A DNA stretch of 64,000 nucleotides from Acidobacterium capsulatum ATCC 51196 (GTDB taxonomy: Bacteria; Acidobacteriota; Terriglobia; Terriglobales; Acidobacteriaceae): assembly GCF_000022565.1 (NCBI RefSeq), contig NC_012483.1, positions 1,922,001 to 1,986,000 of the forward strand. The letters run 5' to 3'. The notes under the pieces were generated by a model, which saw only the letters and a program-made list of their open reading frames with translations, was not told where the DNA came from and made no database searches. The number at the start of each line of letters is the position of its first letter. Position 1 is the first letter of the stretch. The translations under genes and the position numbers were made by a program. Of this stretch, positions 42,278 through 50,393 are shown piece by piece.

Positions 42278-43279
42278 TCATGCTTGCGGCGGACGCCAGC
42301 CGCGGTTGCGCTCATCCGGCGCGAAGAGGCGGCGAGCAACCGTAATCCGAAAGGCTCGTCCTCCAAGCGACATAAAGAAAAGCACCCATGTCAAAAATGG
42401 CCCGAACGAGAACTCCGCGCTGCCCAGCTCCCGCATGACCACGCGCAGATAAGTGGAGTCGCGCCGAAAGAGAAGTCCTTTGACGCCGCGATCCATGTGC
42501 TGCGCAGTGTAGCCCATGGTGAGCATCAGACGCAGCCAGAGACCGGGGGTGCCGGATGCCACCGCATTGCGGTAAAGAGGCTCCAGCACGGCGCGCATCT
42601 GTTTCATCAGCTCACCTTTGAAATTCAAAAAGTTCGACGCCTGCCCGTCGTGCGAGCGGATCACCGTCGTGCGGGTCTGGCTCAGCGCCCAGGGAGAGCG
42701 GTGGCCGACACGGCTCCAGAACTCAAAGTCCCCGGAGTAAGGCAGATCGGGCCGATACCATCCGGCCTCGGCCACCACCGCCGTACGCAACGAAACATTC
42801 GAAAGATTGCCCGGAATGCAGCCGAACACAGCAAAGTAAAGATCAGAGCGGGCCGGGTCCACCCAGGCCGGTAAAACCTCGCGCTCGAATGCGGAGAGCT
42901 TCGAGTTCGCATTGGCCGGATCATGATTGCAGCGCAAAAAGGCGATCTGCGGCGGCAGCTTCTCCCATTCCGCCATGAGCCTGTCCAGAGAGTGCTCATC
43001 ATGGAAGTAGTCATCCTGACAGAAAATCTGAATGATCGGATACCGGGCCTGAGCGCACACAAAATTAAGGTTGCCGAAGATGCCGAGATTCTTCTCTTGA
43101 AAATGCACGTGAATGCGCGGGTCATTCAGAGTGGACAACCAGGCGCGGGTGTCGTCCTTGGAGCCATCGTCGCTGATGATCAGCTCCCAGTCCTGATAAT
43201 GCTGGGCCAGCACCGATTCCACTGCTTGCGGCAGAAACTTCATCCCGTTGTAGGTGGGCATGACGAGGGAAACCGGCAT
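42278..43279 (-). CDS. family 2 glycosyltransferase
   Basis: 333 residues from the ATG at 43279 with AGGAGAGAGA upstream. GT-A fold motifs are VSLVMPTYNG, IISDDGSKDDT and the DxD-like FCQDDYFHDE. A later acidic GDFEFWSRVG segment fits the base region. Near the C-terminus a hydrophobic stretch (FGPFLTWVLFFMSLGG) may touch the membrane. It probably transfers a sugar in surface polysaccharide synthesis; donor and acceptor are unknown, and no other polysaccharide genes adjoin it. Confidence 0.87.
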   Translation of the reverse strand: MPVSLVMPTYNGMKFLPQAVESVLAQHYQDWELIISDDGSKDDTRAWLSTLNDPRIHVHFQEKNLGIFGNLNFVCAQARYPIIQIFCQDDYFHDEHSLDRLMAEWEKLPPQIAFLRCNHDPANANSKLSAFEREVLPAWVDPARSDLYFAVFGCIPGNLSNVSLRTAVVAEAGWYRPDLPYSGDFEFWSRVGHRSPWALSQTRTTVIRSHDGQASNFLNFKGELMKQMRAVLEPLYRNAVASGTPGLWLRLMLTMGYTAQHMDRGVKGLLFRRDSTYLRVVMRELGSAEFSFGPFLTWVLFFMSLGGRAFRITVARRLFAPDERNRGWRPPQA

Positions 43280-43419
43280 TCTCTCTCCTGAATTTCTCGG
43301 GTCGGTTCGGGGCAAGGTTGACAGAGGATGACGCTTGACGGACGGCAGAGACTGCTTTTCCCGAGTGTATCGCGTGGGCTGCGGATGGGCATGTCAAAAA
43401 AAGCTGCCGCTCGCCGGCC

Positions 43420-44544
43420 TCAAACGATCCAGCCGCCGCCGATCACCTCGTCCTCGTCATAGAAGACGGCCGACTGCCCCGGAGTCACCGCACGCTGCGG
43501 CTCGTCGAAGGTGATCTCAGCCTCGGCCGTGCCATCCGCGCCGCGCACCGGGCGCACAGTGGCCCAGGCGGGCTCATGGCGGTGGCGAATCTTGACCTGC
43601 GCGCGCCGCTCGCCGGTCAGATCAGCAATGCTGATCCAGTTGCAGTCGCGGGCGCGGAAGGTCTCGGTCGCCAGCTCCGTATCGCTGCCCACGGTGACGC
43701 GGTGCGATGCCGGATCAATCTGCAGCACATAGAGCGGATTGGGCGCGGTGACGCCGAGCCCCTTGCGCTGGCCCACGGTGAAGTTGTGAATGCCGGCATG
43801 ACGCCCCAGCACTTCGCCCGTGGTGGAAACAAGCTCGCCCGCGCTGTCTGGAATGCTCTCGCCCTGCTCATCGAGATAAGCGTCAATGAAACGCTTGTAG
43901 TCGCCGTTCGGGATGAAGCAGATCTCCTGCGAATCCGGCTTGGCCGCGAGGGCCAGCTTGTGCGTGGCGGCAATTTCGCGCACCTCGGGCTTGGTGTAGC
44001 CGCCCAGCGGAAACAGCGTGCGCGAAAGCTGCTCCTGCGTGAGGCCAAAGAGGAACCACGTCTGATCCTTGCTGCGGTCGGCCGGACGCTTCAATATCCA
44101 GCGGCCGCGCGCCGGGTCATACTCGTTGCGCGCATAATGGCCCGTCGCGATGCGGTCGGCGCCAAACTGGCGCGCGCGCAGCAGAAGCTGATCAAACTTG
44201 AGGTGGTTGTTGCAGAGCGAGCACGGAATGGGCGTGCGTCCGTGCAGGTATTCGCTGACGAAGGGGCGCACCACGTCAGACTCGAAGCGCTCCTGCTCGT
44301 TGACCAGATAGTAAGGGATGCCGAGCGTCTCGGCGACGCGGCGCGCGTCATACACATCATCGATGGAGCAGCAGCGGCCCTGCACCGGCTCGGGCATGCC
44401 GTCCTTGCCGGCGAGGCGGCGCTGGTTCCAGAGCTGCAGCGTGAGGCCGATGAGGTCGTAGCCCTCTTCGCGCAGCATGGCCGCCACCGTGGAGGAATCG
44501 ACTCCGCCGGACATGGCCACCGCGACTGTATTGTTGAAGCTCAC
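43420..44544 (-). CDS. mnmA: tRNA-specific 2-thiouridylase MnmA
   Basis: 374 residues. The ATP pyrophosphatase loop SGGVDSS is at 12-18. The catalytic cysteines are C111 in [10 protein letters not shown] (with C108 nearby) and C209 in [12 protein letters not shown]-terminal beta domains include [11 protein letters not shown]. It thiolates U34 of tRNA for Lys, Glu and Gln using persulfide sulfur from a cysteine desulfurase, plausibly the one at 6-7 kb. An octamer repeat region separates it from der. Confidence 0.95.
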   Translation of the reverse strand: MSFNNTVAVAMSGGVDSSTVAAMLREEGYDLIGLTLQLWNQRRLAGKDGMPEPVQGRCCSIDDVYDARRVAETLGIPYYLVNEQERFESDVVRPFVSEYLHGRTPIPCSLCNNHLKFDQLLLRARQFGADRIATGHYARNEYDPARGRWILKRPADRSKDQTWFLFGLTQEQLSRTLFPLGGYTKPEVREIAATHKLALAAKPDSQEICFIPNGDYKRFIDAYLDEQGESIPDSAGELVSTTGEVLGRHAGIHNFTVGQRKGLGVTAPNPLYVLQIDPASHRVTVGSDTELATETFRARDCNWISIADLTGERRAQVKIRHRHEPAWATVRPVRGADGTAEAEITFDEPQRAVTPGQSAVFYDEDEVIGGGWIV

Positions 44545-44580
44545 GTTATTAGTATGCGCCAGGGGTGGTTGGGGATGCAG

Positions 44581-44693
44581 CCGGTCAGCAAGTCAGCGAG
44601 TTAGCCGGTCAGCGGGTCAGCCAACCCGAAGGCGTGAGACTCTGCTAACTGACTTGCTGGCTGGCTTGCGCCAAAGGCGCGCTGACTCGCTGC
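44581..44693. repeat. inverted pair of octamer arrays
   Basis: Five units (CCGGTCAG, CAAGTCAG, CGAGTTAG, CCGGTCAG, CGGGTCAG) span 44581-44620. Units of the opposite orientation (CTAACTGA, CTTGCTGG, CTGACTCG and similar) lie within 44643-44693, interrupted by GCGCCAAAGGCGC, itself a small stem. The right array ends one base before the der stop codon. Confidence 0.82.
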
Positions 44694-44694
44694 T

Positions 44695-46221
44695 TTACCC
44701 CTTCTCATCCTTCTTCTCGCGCGGGCGCACCTTGAGCCAGATGGGCGAACCCTCAAAGCCGAAGGCGGCGCGAATCTGGTTCTCCAGAAAACGCTCGAAG
44801 GAGAAGTGCAGCTTCACATCCCGGTTGGTAAACAGCACAAAGGTCGGGGGCGCAACTGCGGCCTGCGTCATGTAAAAGATGCGCATCTTGTGCGACATGG
44901 GCACGCCCGCGCGCTGAAAGTCGATCTGGTCGAGGAAGCGGTTCATCTGGCCCGTGGTGACGCGCTTGCGGCGCTCCGCGGCAACGCGCATGACGGCATC
45001 GAGAATGCGGTTCAGATTCCTGCCCTCGGCTGCGGAGATGAAGATGACCGGCGCATAGCTCAGGTACTTGAGGTGGTCGCGCACCTGCTCCTCAAAGATG
45101 GCGCGGTCGGCGGGCGGCTTGCCGTCGGTGCGGCCTGTCGTCACGGCGTCCCACTTGTTGACGACAATGATCACGGACCGGCCGCTCTCATGCGCATAGC
45201 CGCCGATGGTGGCGTCGGAGGCCGTCACGCCTTCGGTCGCATCGATGACCAGCAGCGCCACATCGGCGGCCTCAAGATGGCGGCGGGCCATGACCACTGA
45301 GAGCTTCTCGGCCATCAGATAGGTCTTGCCCTTGCGGCGAATGCCGGCCGTGTCCACAATGCGCAGCGTCTGGCCGTTGTGCTCAATGACCTCATCGACC
45401 GCGTCGCGCGTGGTGCCGGCAATCGGCGACACAATGGCGCGGCTGCTGCCGGTGAGCGCGTTGAGCAGCGTGGACTTGCCCACGTTGGGCCGTCCAATGA
45501 TGGCGACACGCGTCTCCGGCTGCTCATACTCGCCGTGGGTGCGGTGCAGGGGTTCCGGCTTTTCGGCGGCACCATCGGACTCGGCCTCAGACTCGACTTC
45601 CGGCTCGGTCTCGGGTTCCGGAAAATGCAGCACCGCGAAGACCTCGTCGAGCAGGTCGCCGACATTGTGGCCGTGCTCGGCCGAGATGGCGACAAGGTTC
45701 TGAATGCCGAGCTGGCGAAAGTTCTCCGCCGAGGCATCGAGCTGCGGCGTATCGATTTTGTTGACGGCCAGAAAGAGCGGCTTGCCGGTGCGCAGCAGCA
45801 GGCGCGCGAGGTCAAGGTCGGGCGCGGCCAGCTCAGTGCGGCCATCGACCACCATCACAATGGCCTCGGCCTCTTCGAGCGCAACGCGGGCCTGCCGGAA
45901 GATCTCCGCCGGAATCAGCGCTTCGTCATCGGGCACGATGCCACCCGTATCCACCAGGCGCGCCGTGCGGCCGGCCCAGCGAACCTCGCCGTAGATGCGG
46001 TCGCGCGTGATGCCCGGCTCGTCGCCGACAATGGAGCGGCGCGACTCGGTGAGGCGGTTAAAGAGCGTGGATTTGCCGACGTTGGGGCGGCCCACAATGG
46101 CAAAGGTGGGCATCGCGGCCGAGCCGGGCGTGGCGCCGGCCAACGGCTGATGAATGCGGTGCGCCGCCGTCTTTGAGGACGTGCGTGCAGGCGGCCGCGC
46201 GGGTTTACGAGTCTTTTTCAA
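44695..46221 (-). CDS. der: GTPase Der (EngA), tandem G domains
   Basis: 508 residues from a TTG at 46221, or 472 from the ATG at 46113; neither has a strong ribosome binding site. The longer form adds a basic tail (KKTRKPARPPART). Two GTPase domains have P-loops GRPNVGKST near 44 and near 242 (TTG numbering) with NKID and NKWD motifs, followed by a KH-like C-terminal domain. The linker between G domains is unusually acidic (PEPETEPEVESEAES). Der is an essential factor for 50S ribosome assembly. Confidence 0.94.
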   Translation of the reverse strand: MKKTRKPARPPARTSSKTAAHRIHQPLAGATPGSAAMPTFAIVGRPNVGKSTLFNRLTESRRSIVGDEPGITRDRIYGEVRWAGRTARLVDTGGIVPDDEALIPAEIFRQARVALEEAEAIVMVVDGRTELAAPDLDLARLLLRTGKPLFLAVNKIDTPQLDASAENFRQLGIQNLVAISAEHGHNVGDLLDEVFAVLHFPEPETEPEVESEAESDGAAEKPEPLHRTHGEYEQPETRVAIIGRPNVGKSTLLNALTGSSRAIVSPIAGTTRDAVDEVIEHNGQTLRIVDTAGIRRKGKTYLMAEKLSVVMARRHLEAADVALLVIDATEGVTASDATIGGYAHESGRSVIIVVNKWDAVTTGRTDGKPPADRAIFEEQVRDHLKYLSYAPVIFISAAEGRNLNRILDAVMRVAAERRKRVTTGQMNRFLDQIDFQRAGVPMSHKMRIFYMTQAAVAPPTFVLFTNRDVKLHFSFERFLENQIRAAFGFEGSPIWLKVRPREKKDEKG

Positions 46222-46329
46222 GGGACAGGACCGGACTTTCCAGAATTGGCGGGCAGGGTGGAACGGATTCCGGGCTGCCTCATTGATTTTAGCGGGTTTG
46301 GCGGCACAATGGCCGGGCGGCTGGAAATA

Positions 46330-46346
46330 GATGTACGATATACATC
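46330..46346 (+). promoter_or_regulatory. operator/promoter of vapBC
   Basis: The inverted repeat GATGTA-CGATA-TACATC (46330-46346) ends at the antitoxin ATG. TACGAT (46334-46339) is a fair -10 box, which would put the transcript start at or near the ATG. No -35 is obvious. An operator role is inferred. Confidence 0.6.
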
Positions 46347-46601
46347 ATGAGGCGGACGCAACTCTATCTCGAAGAGGACCTGTGGAGTGCCCTGCATGCG
46401 CGGGCGCGCCGCGAGCAGACGACCATCTCTGAGTTGGTTCGACGGGCCGCCCGCGAACAGTACCTGCACGGCGTCGAGGATCGCCAGGCCGTTATGGCGG
46501 CCTTTGCCGGCAGCCGGGCTGCTCAGCACGACACGCAGGACTCGACCGAATACGTGCGCGAGATGCGGCGTGGCAACCGGCTGGCAAGGCTCAACAGCTA
46601 G
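46347..46601 (+). CDS. vapB: ribbon-helix-helix antitoxin (VapB-like)
   Basis: 84 residues. The N-terminus RRTQLYLEEDLWSALHARA followed by TTISELVRRAARE is a ribbon-helix-helix DNA-binding fold of the CopG/MetJ type. The charged C-terminal 35 residues should wrap the toxin. Its ATG directly follows an inverted repeat, so the mRNA may be leaderless. Its stop codon is immediately followed by the toxin start. Confidence 0.85.
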   Translation: MRRTQLYLEEDLWSALHARARREQTTISELVRRAAREQYLHGVEDRQAVMAAFAGSRAAQHDTQDSTEYVREMRRGNRLARLNS

Positions 46602-46976
46602 GTGAGCGTTCTCGTCGATTCCGACATTCTGATCGAGGTCTCGCGCGGCCGCGACACGGCGATCGTGGAACGATGGATGGCCTTGAGCCGCAGCGTGGAA
46701 GCCGTTCTCTACACGCCGGTGACAGCCGCCGAGTTGTGGGCCGGCGCACGCCCGGGCGAACAGGAACTGCTCACGCGGCTGTTTCAGGCGATCGATTGTG
46801 CTCCGCTGGATGAAGAAACCGGCAGGATGGCCGGAGCATTTCTGCGGCAGTTTCACAAAAGCCATAGTGTCGAGCTGGGCGATGCGCTGATTGCCGCGGC
46901 CGCCGTGCAGCAGGAAGCGATGCTGTGGACACGCAACCGCAAGCATTATCCGATGGCCGGAGTGCGGTTTTACTGA
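46602..46976 (+). CDS. vapC: PIN-domain toxin VapC
   Basis: 124 residues with a GTG start directly abutting the vapB stop. PIN-domain acidic residues are D6 and D8 (LVDSDILIE), E44 (TAAELWAG) and D94 (LGDALIAA), with N112 in TRNRKHYP. All the residues needed to bind magnesium are present, so it should be an active RNase, often aimed at tRNA or rRNA. No sign of decay. Confidence 0.9.
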   Translation: MSVLVDSDILIEVSRGRDTAIVERWMALSRSVEAVLYTPVTAAELWAGARPGEQELLTRLFQAIDCAPLDEETGRMAGAFLRQFHKSHSVELGDALIAAAAVQQEAMLWTRNRKHYPMAGVRFY

Positions 46977-47078
46977 AAGGGCTTACGCCTCTTCGGGCTC
47001 GATCTCGCTCGGACGGCGCTCCCTTACTCTCCGCTTCCCCGCATCCACACGATTGCCGGTATGCTGAGGGAGTTCCCC

Positions 47079-49052
47079 ATGTCTTCGCCTGCGACCCATT
47101 CCATGTCCGCCATGTCCGGCTTCCCTTCGCTGCATGCGTTTTTTGCGCCGGGCGGGCTGCTGGCCAACTCGCAGTTGCCCTATGAGTTTCGCAAGGGGCA
47201 GCTCGAAATGGCGCAGGCCTTGGAGCGCGCCATCGAAGAGGGCCGCCACCTGATCGTGGAGGCCGGCACCGGCACCGGCAAAACGCTCGCCTACCTGCTG
47301 CCGGCGCTGAGGAGCGGCCGGCGGGTCATCATCTCCACCGGCACCAAGAACCTGCAGGAGCAGCTCTACTTCAAGGACATTCCCTTTCTTGAGTCGCTGC
47401 TTGGGCCCCTGCGCGTGACCTATATGAAGGGCCGCGCGAACTATCTTTGCCGCCACAAGCTCTATGCGCTGCGCAGCCAGCCCATCCTGAACGGTCTGGA
47501 AGAGATCAGCCAATACCAGGCCATTGCCGAGTGGGAGAAGACCACCGAAACCGGCGACCGCGCCGAGATTGACAACCTGCCCGAGGCAAGCGCCGTCTGG
47601 CCCAAGCTCGATGCGCGCAGCGAGGCCTGCCTGGGGCAGAAGTGCCCCGACTATGAGCGCTGCTTCATCACCGAGATGCGCCGCAAGGCCGCCGAGAGCG
47701 ATGTGGTGATTGTGAATCATCATTTGTTCTTTGCCGACCTGGCCATCAAGCAGCAGGCTCGGGCCGCGCCGGATGCGGGCGTGCTGCCCGACTCCACCGT
47801 GGTGATTTTTGACGAGGCGCATGAGCTTGAAGATGTGGCGTCGAGCTACTTTGGCATCAGCCTGAGCAACGTGCGCTTTGAAGAGCTGGCGCGCGACATT
47901 GAGATCACGCTGCGCACCAAAGACGCCCTCAAGGTGGAGATGGTGCAGGCGGCGCAGATGCTGCGCGAGCGGGCGCGCATGTTCTTTGGCGCGCTGCCGC
48001 GCGGCGCGGCCAATGAAGGCCGCATGCCCTTCACCGAACGCGACGAATTTCTTGAGCTGCACGGCGACCTGTACCTGGGCGTGACCAATGCACTGCACCG
48101 GCTCGAAAAAGAGCTGGAGCAGTTGCGCGGCGTGGACGAAGCCGGTCCGCTCAAAAAGCGGGCCGCCGATGTGCGCGAGCAGTTGCGGTTTGTGCTCGAG
48201 GCCGGCGACCGCAACACCGTCTTCTGGATTGAGCGGCGCGGCGGCAAAAACCTGACCGTGCATCTGCAGGCCACGCCCATCGATGTGTCAGAGCTGCTGG
48301 GCGAGGTGCTGTTTGAGAACTTCGGCACCGTCGTGCTAACCTCGGCCACGCTCACGGTGCAGGGCGGCTTTGCTCACTTCCGCAAGCGGCTGGGCCTTGA
48401 AGAAGCGCGCGAGCTCATCATTCCCTCGCACTTCAAATACGAGCAGCAGGCGCTCTTGTATCTGCCGCCGTACATGCCCGATCCGCGCGAGCCGGACTTC
48501 GCCGTCGAGGCCACGGCGCGCATCCGGCGCATTCTTGAAATCACGCAAGGCCGCGCCTTCTGCCTCTTCACCAGCTACCAGCAGATGCGCGACGTGTATG
48601 AGCGCCTGCTCTCCGAGGTCGGCTTCCCCTTGCTGCTGCAGGGCACCGCGCCCAAGAAGGCGCTGATCGAGGAGTTCCGCAACACGCCCAACGCCGTGCT
48701 CTTCGGCACATCGAGCTTCTGGCAGGGGGTGGACGTGCAGGGCGAGGCGCTGAGCTGCGTCATCATTGACCGCCTGCCCTTTGCCGTGCCGTCTGACCCC
48801 GTAGTGCAGGCGCGCATGCGGGCCATTGAAGAGACCGGCGGCAACCCGTTCTTCGACTTCCAGATTCCGGCCGCGGTCATCACGCTCAAGCAGGGCTTCG
48901 GGCGTCTGATTCGCTCCATGGAAGATCGCGGCGTGCTGGTGCTGCTCGACCCGCGCCTGCAGCAGAAGCGCTACGGCAAGGTCTTTCTCGACAGCCTGCC
49001 GCGCTACCGCGTCACGCAGGAGCTAGGCGATGTGGAAGCTTTTTTCGCTTAG
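47079..49052 (+). CDS. DinG/YoaA-type ATP-dependent helicase
   Basis: 657 residues from the ATG at 47079, with GAGGGAG eight bases upstream; an ATG at 47061 lies within reach but is less well placed. An XPD-like superfamily 2 helicase: Walker A AGTGTGKT (62-69), DEAH (245-248), and four cysteines at 124, 184, 189 and 195 for a 4Fe-4S cluster. Motif VI is seen as QGFGRLIRS. It unwinds 5'-tailed DNA or R-loops in repair. No exonuclease domain precedes it, unlike Gram-positive DinG. Confidence 0.92.
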   Translation: MSSPATHSMSAMSGFPSLHAFFAPGGLLANSQLPYEFRKGQLEMAQALERAIEEGRHLIVEAGTGTGKTLAYLLPALRSGRRVIISTGTKNLQEQLYFKDIPFLESLLGPLRVTYMKGRANYLCRHKLYALRSQPILNGLEEISQYQAIAEWEKTTETGDRAEIDNLPEASAVWPKLDARSEACLGQKCPDYERCFITEMRRKAAESDVVIVNHHLFFADLAIKQQARAAPDAGVLPDSTVVIFDEAHELEDVASSYFGISLSNVRFEELARDIEITLRTKDALKVEMVQAAQMLRERARMFFGALPRGAANEGRMPFTERDEFLELHGDLYLGVTNALHRLEKELEQLRGVDEAGPLKKRAADVREQLRFVLEAGDRNTVFWIERRGGKNLTVHLQATPIDVSELLGEVLFENFGTVVLTSATLTVQGGFAHFRKRLGLEEARELIIPSHFKYEQQALLYLPPYMPDPREPDFAVEATARIRRILEITQGRAFCLFTSYQQMRDVYERLLSEVGFPLLLQGTAPKKALIEEFRNTPNAVLFGTSSFWQGVDVQGEALSCVIIDRLPFAVPSDPVVQARMRAIEETGGNPFFDFQIPAAVITLKQGFGRLIRSMEDRGVLVLLDPRLQQKRYGKVFLDSLPRYRVTQELGDVEAFFA

Positions 49053-49059
49053 GAATTAG

Positions 49060-49072
49060 GCCGAGGCGGCCT
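49060..49072. repeat. left 13-bp direct repeat of the Panacea-type TA module
   Basis: GCCGAGGCGGCCT, 8 bases after the helicase stop, is repeated exactly at 50016-50028 on the other side of the TA pair. This copy is also part of the short inverted repeat GGCCG-AGG-CGGCC, so a REP-like origin is an alternative. Confidence 0.7.
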
Positions 49073-49088
49073 ACACCCTGCATACGCG

Positions 49089-49553
49089 CTATTTCGGCTG
49101 TTTTTTACCTGTGGGCTGACAAAGAAGATGCTCCGGATCGAGCCATTTGATGAAAAATGTACTGCCAACGATGAAGCCATGCACTCGCCACTTTTCAGTG
49201 GGCTTTAGGCATATCTGCCAATACTCTCCGGAATCCAACTGTTCGTCCAATTCAAAACCTTGCGGCTCGGTAGTGCTTTCAAAGTCGATTAGGTGGCGAT
49301 GAAACTGGTGATTCTGCTCACAAAACCGCTCTACACTCCATCCGCTATACGACTTAATTGTCCGAAGAAGCTCCTGGTAGAAATCAGCGTTGCAAGCTGT
49401 AAGCGGAAACTTTTTATGCTCGATATCCAGATGTTTGAACGAGAAGGTGATGAGTTCCAGGCCCACAGGCATCTGCGGGTCTGGGATTTGCTGCGGAATT
49501 TGTTGCTGTCGTTTTGCTGCGCGACGCTTTTGTCTGCTTTTATTTAGCGGCAC
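49089..49553 (-). CDS. putative toxin partner of the Panacea antitoxin
   Basis: 154 residues. The basic, Gln-rich N-terminus (NKSRQKRRAAKRQQQ) leads to a globular part with FSFKHLDIEHKKFPL and a C-terminal hallmark-like stretch WRVHGFIVGSTFFIKWLDPEHLL, split here by its turn. The start overlaps the antitoxin gene by 14 bases. I do not recognise a named family. From context it is the likely toxin; the final segment resembles that of small uncharacterised proteins found beside SocA-type genes, from memory only. GC is lower than in flanking genes. Confidence 0.65.
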   Translation of the reverse strand: MPLNKSRQKRRAAKRQQQIPQQIPDPQMPVGLELITFSFKHLDIEHKKFPLTACNADFYQELLRTIKSYSGWSVERFCEQNHQFHRHLIDFESTTEPQGFELDEQLDSGEYWQICLKPTEKWRVHGFIVGSTFFIKWLDPEHLLCQPTGKKQPK

Positions 49554-50001
49554 TCGCCTGCATCAACGCGGAAAAATGAGCCCTCAATGCTTCTTGAGTG
49601 ATAACTCTCGTGGAAGGTTCGTCAACAGCCAGACCAGCCCTCGCATCAATCCACGGCCTTTCATTGTGAGTAAACTGTTCTAACTCTTTTGCTGAGTATC
49701 TGCCATACTTCTCTAGCAGCATCCCCAAGTAACGGTGCAAAACGGGGTTACCCTGCTTGCCTTTCTCATCAATAGCACCCCACTTATAGGGCTTAAAACG
49801 ATGAAACAGGCACGGGATAACAGGGCCGTGGACCCAAGCCTGAATATCCTCAGAGTACAGAGGCTGACTGGTGAGAACCAGATACCACCCCTGGGCGTAA
49901 TACATCAGCTTCTGCAACTTGAGATTGCTGACCTCAATGCGACGTTCACGGCTTGCATTCAGCAAAGCATCAGCGACGACGTCAATGTTGTAAGCCATCA
50001 T
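49540..50001 (-). CDS. Panacea (SocA/GepA-like, DUF4065) antitoxin
   Basis: 153 residues; two in-frame ATGs at 50001 and 49998 follow GGGAGGAA. The family core is clear: LKLQKLMYYAQGWYLVL, then PLYSEDIQAWVHGPVIPCLFHRFK. Panacea-domain proteins act as antitoxins for many unrelated toxins, and SocA is a proteolysis adaptor in Caulobacter. It precedes and overlaps the 49089-49553 gene, as expected for a TA operon. The lower GC of the pair suggests horizontal acquisition. Confidence 0.87.
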   Translation of the reverse strand: MMAYNIDVVADALLNASRERRIEVSNLKLQKLMYYAQGWYLVLTSQPLYSEDIQAWVHGPVIPCLFHRFKPYKWGAIDEKGKQGNPVLHRYLGMLLEKYGRYSAKELEQFTHNERPWIDARAGLAVDEPSTRVITQEALRAHFSALMQASAAK

Positions 50002-50015
50002 TTCCTCCCAAGTGC

Positions 50016-50028
50016 GCCGAGGCGGCCT
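50016..50028. repeat. right 13-bp direct repeat of the TA module
   Basis: Exact second copy of GCCGAGGCGGCCT (first at 49060-49072), located 14 bases upstream of the Panacea-type gene start. The repeats enclose 943 bp holding only the TA pair. Confidence 0.7.
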
Positions 50029-50393
50029 GTGGAAAACTCGGCCGCTAAGCGGAAAACTTCCTCTACTATAGGACGCTTGAACGCGCTATAAGACATGAAT
50101 TTCCGTATTTTTTTCATTCTGTTCCTTTGTGGAAAACCTGATATTGAAAATTAAACATTCCACGCTCACAACACGCGACCGGGCTCCTACAGGAACTTGC
50201 GCTCGCCTGCGCGCAATGGCGACATATTTTCACTCCATAGAGAAATTCTGCAGTTCAATTAAAGCCGTTGCCGTCGATTGCATTTCGCTCTCAAGTGGAC
50301 TTTTCTTTCCTGCTTGACCGCATGGCTCGCGTCGGCGACAGTGGTGTTTCCTCTTAATCCTGTTTTGATTCGTGGTGGAAAGGTTTCGCGAAT
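50029..50393. other. AT-rich gap between the TA module and an amidohydrolase
   Basis: No gene recognised. The stretch is clearly AT-rich for this genome (for example TTTCCGTATTTTTTTC near 50100-50116). It probably contains the divergent promoters of the TA operon and the amidohydrolase gene. Confidence 0.5.

Noticed and set aside
49060-50028. Insertion sequence or integrase-mediated island
   Set aside because: No transposase or integrase gene, no terminal inverted repeats and no tRNA gene at the boundary; only the 13-bp direct repeats remain as evidence for insertion.
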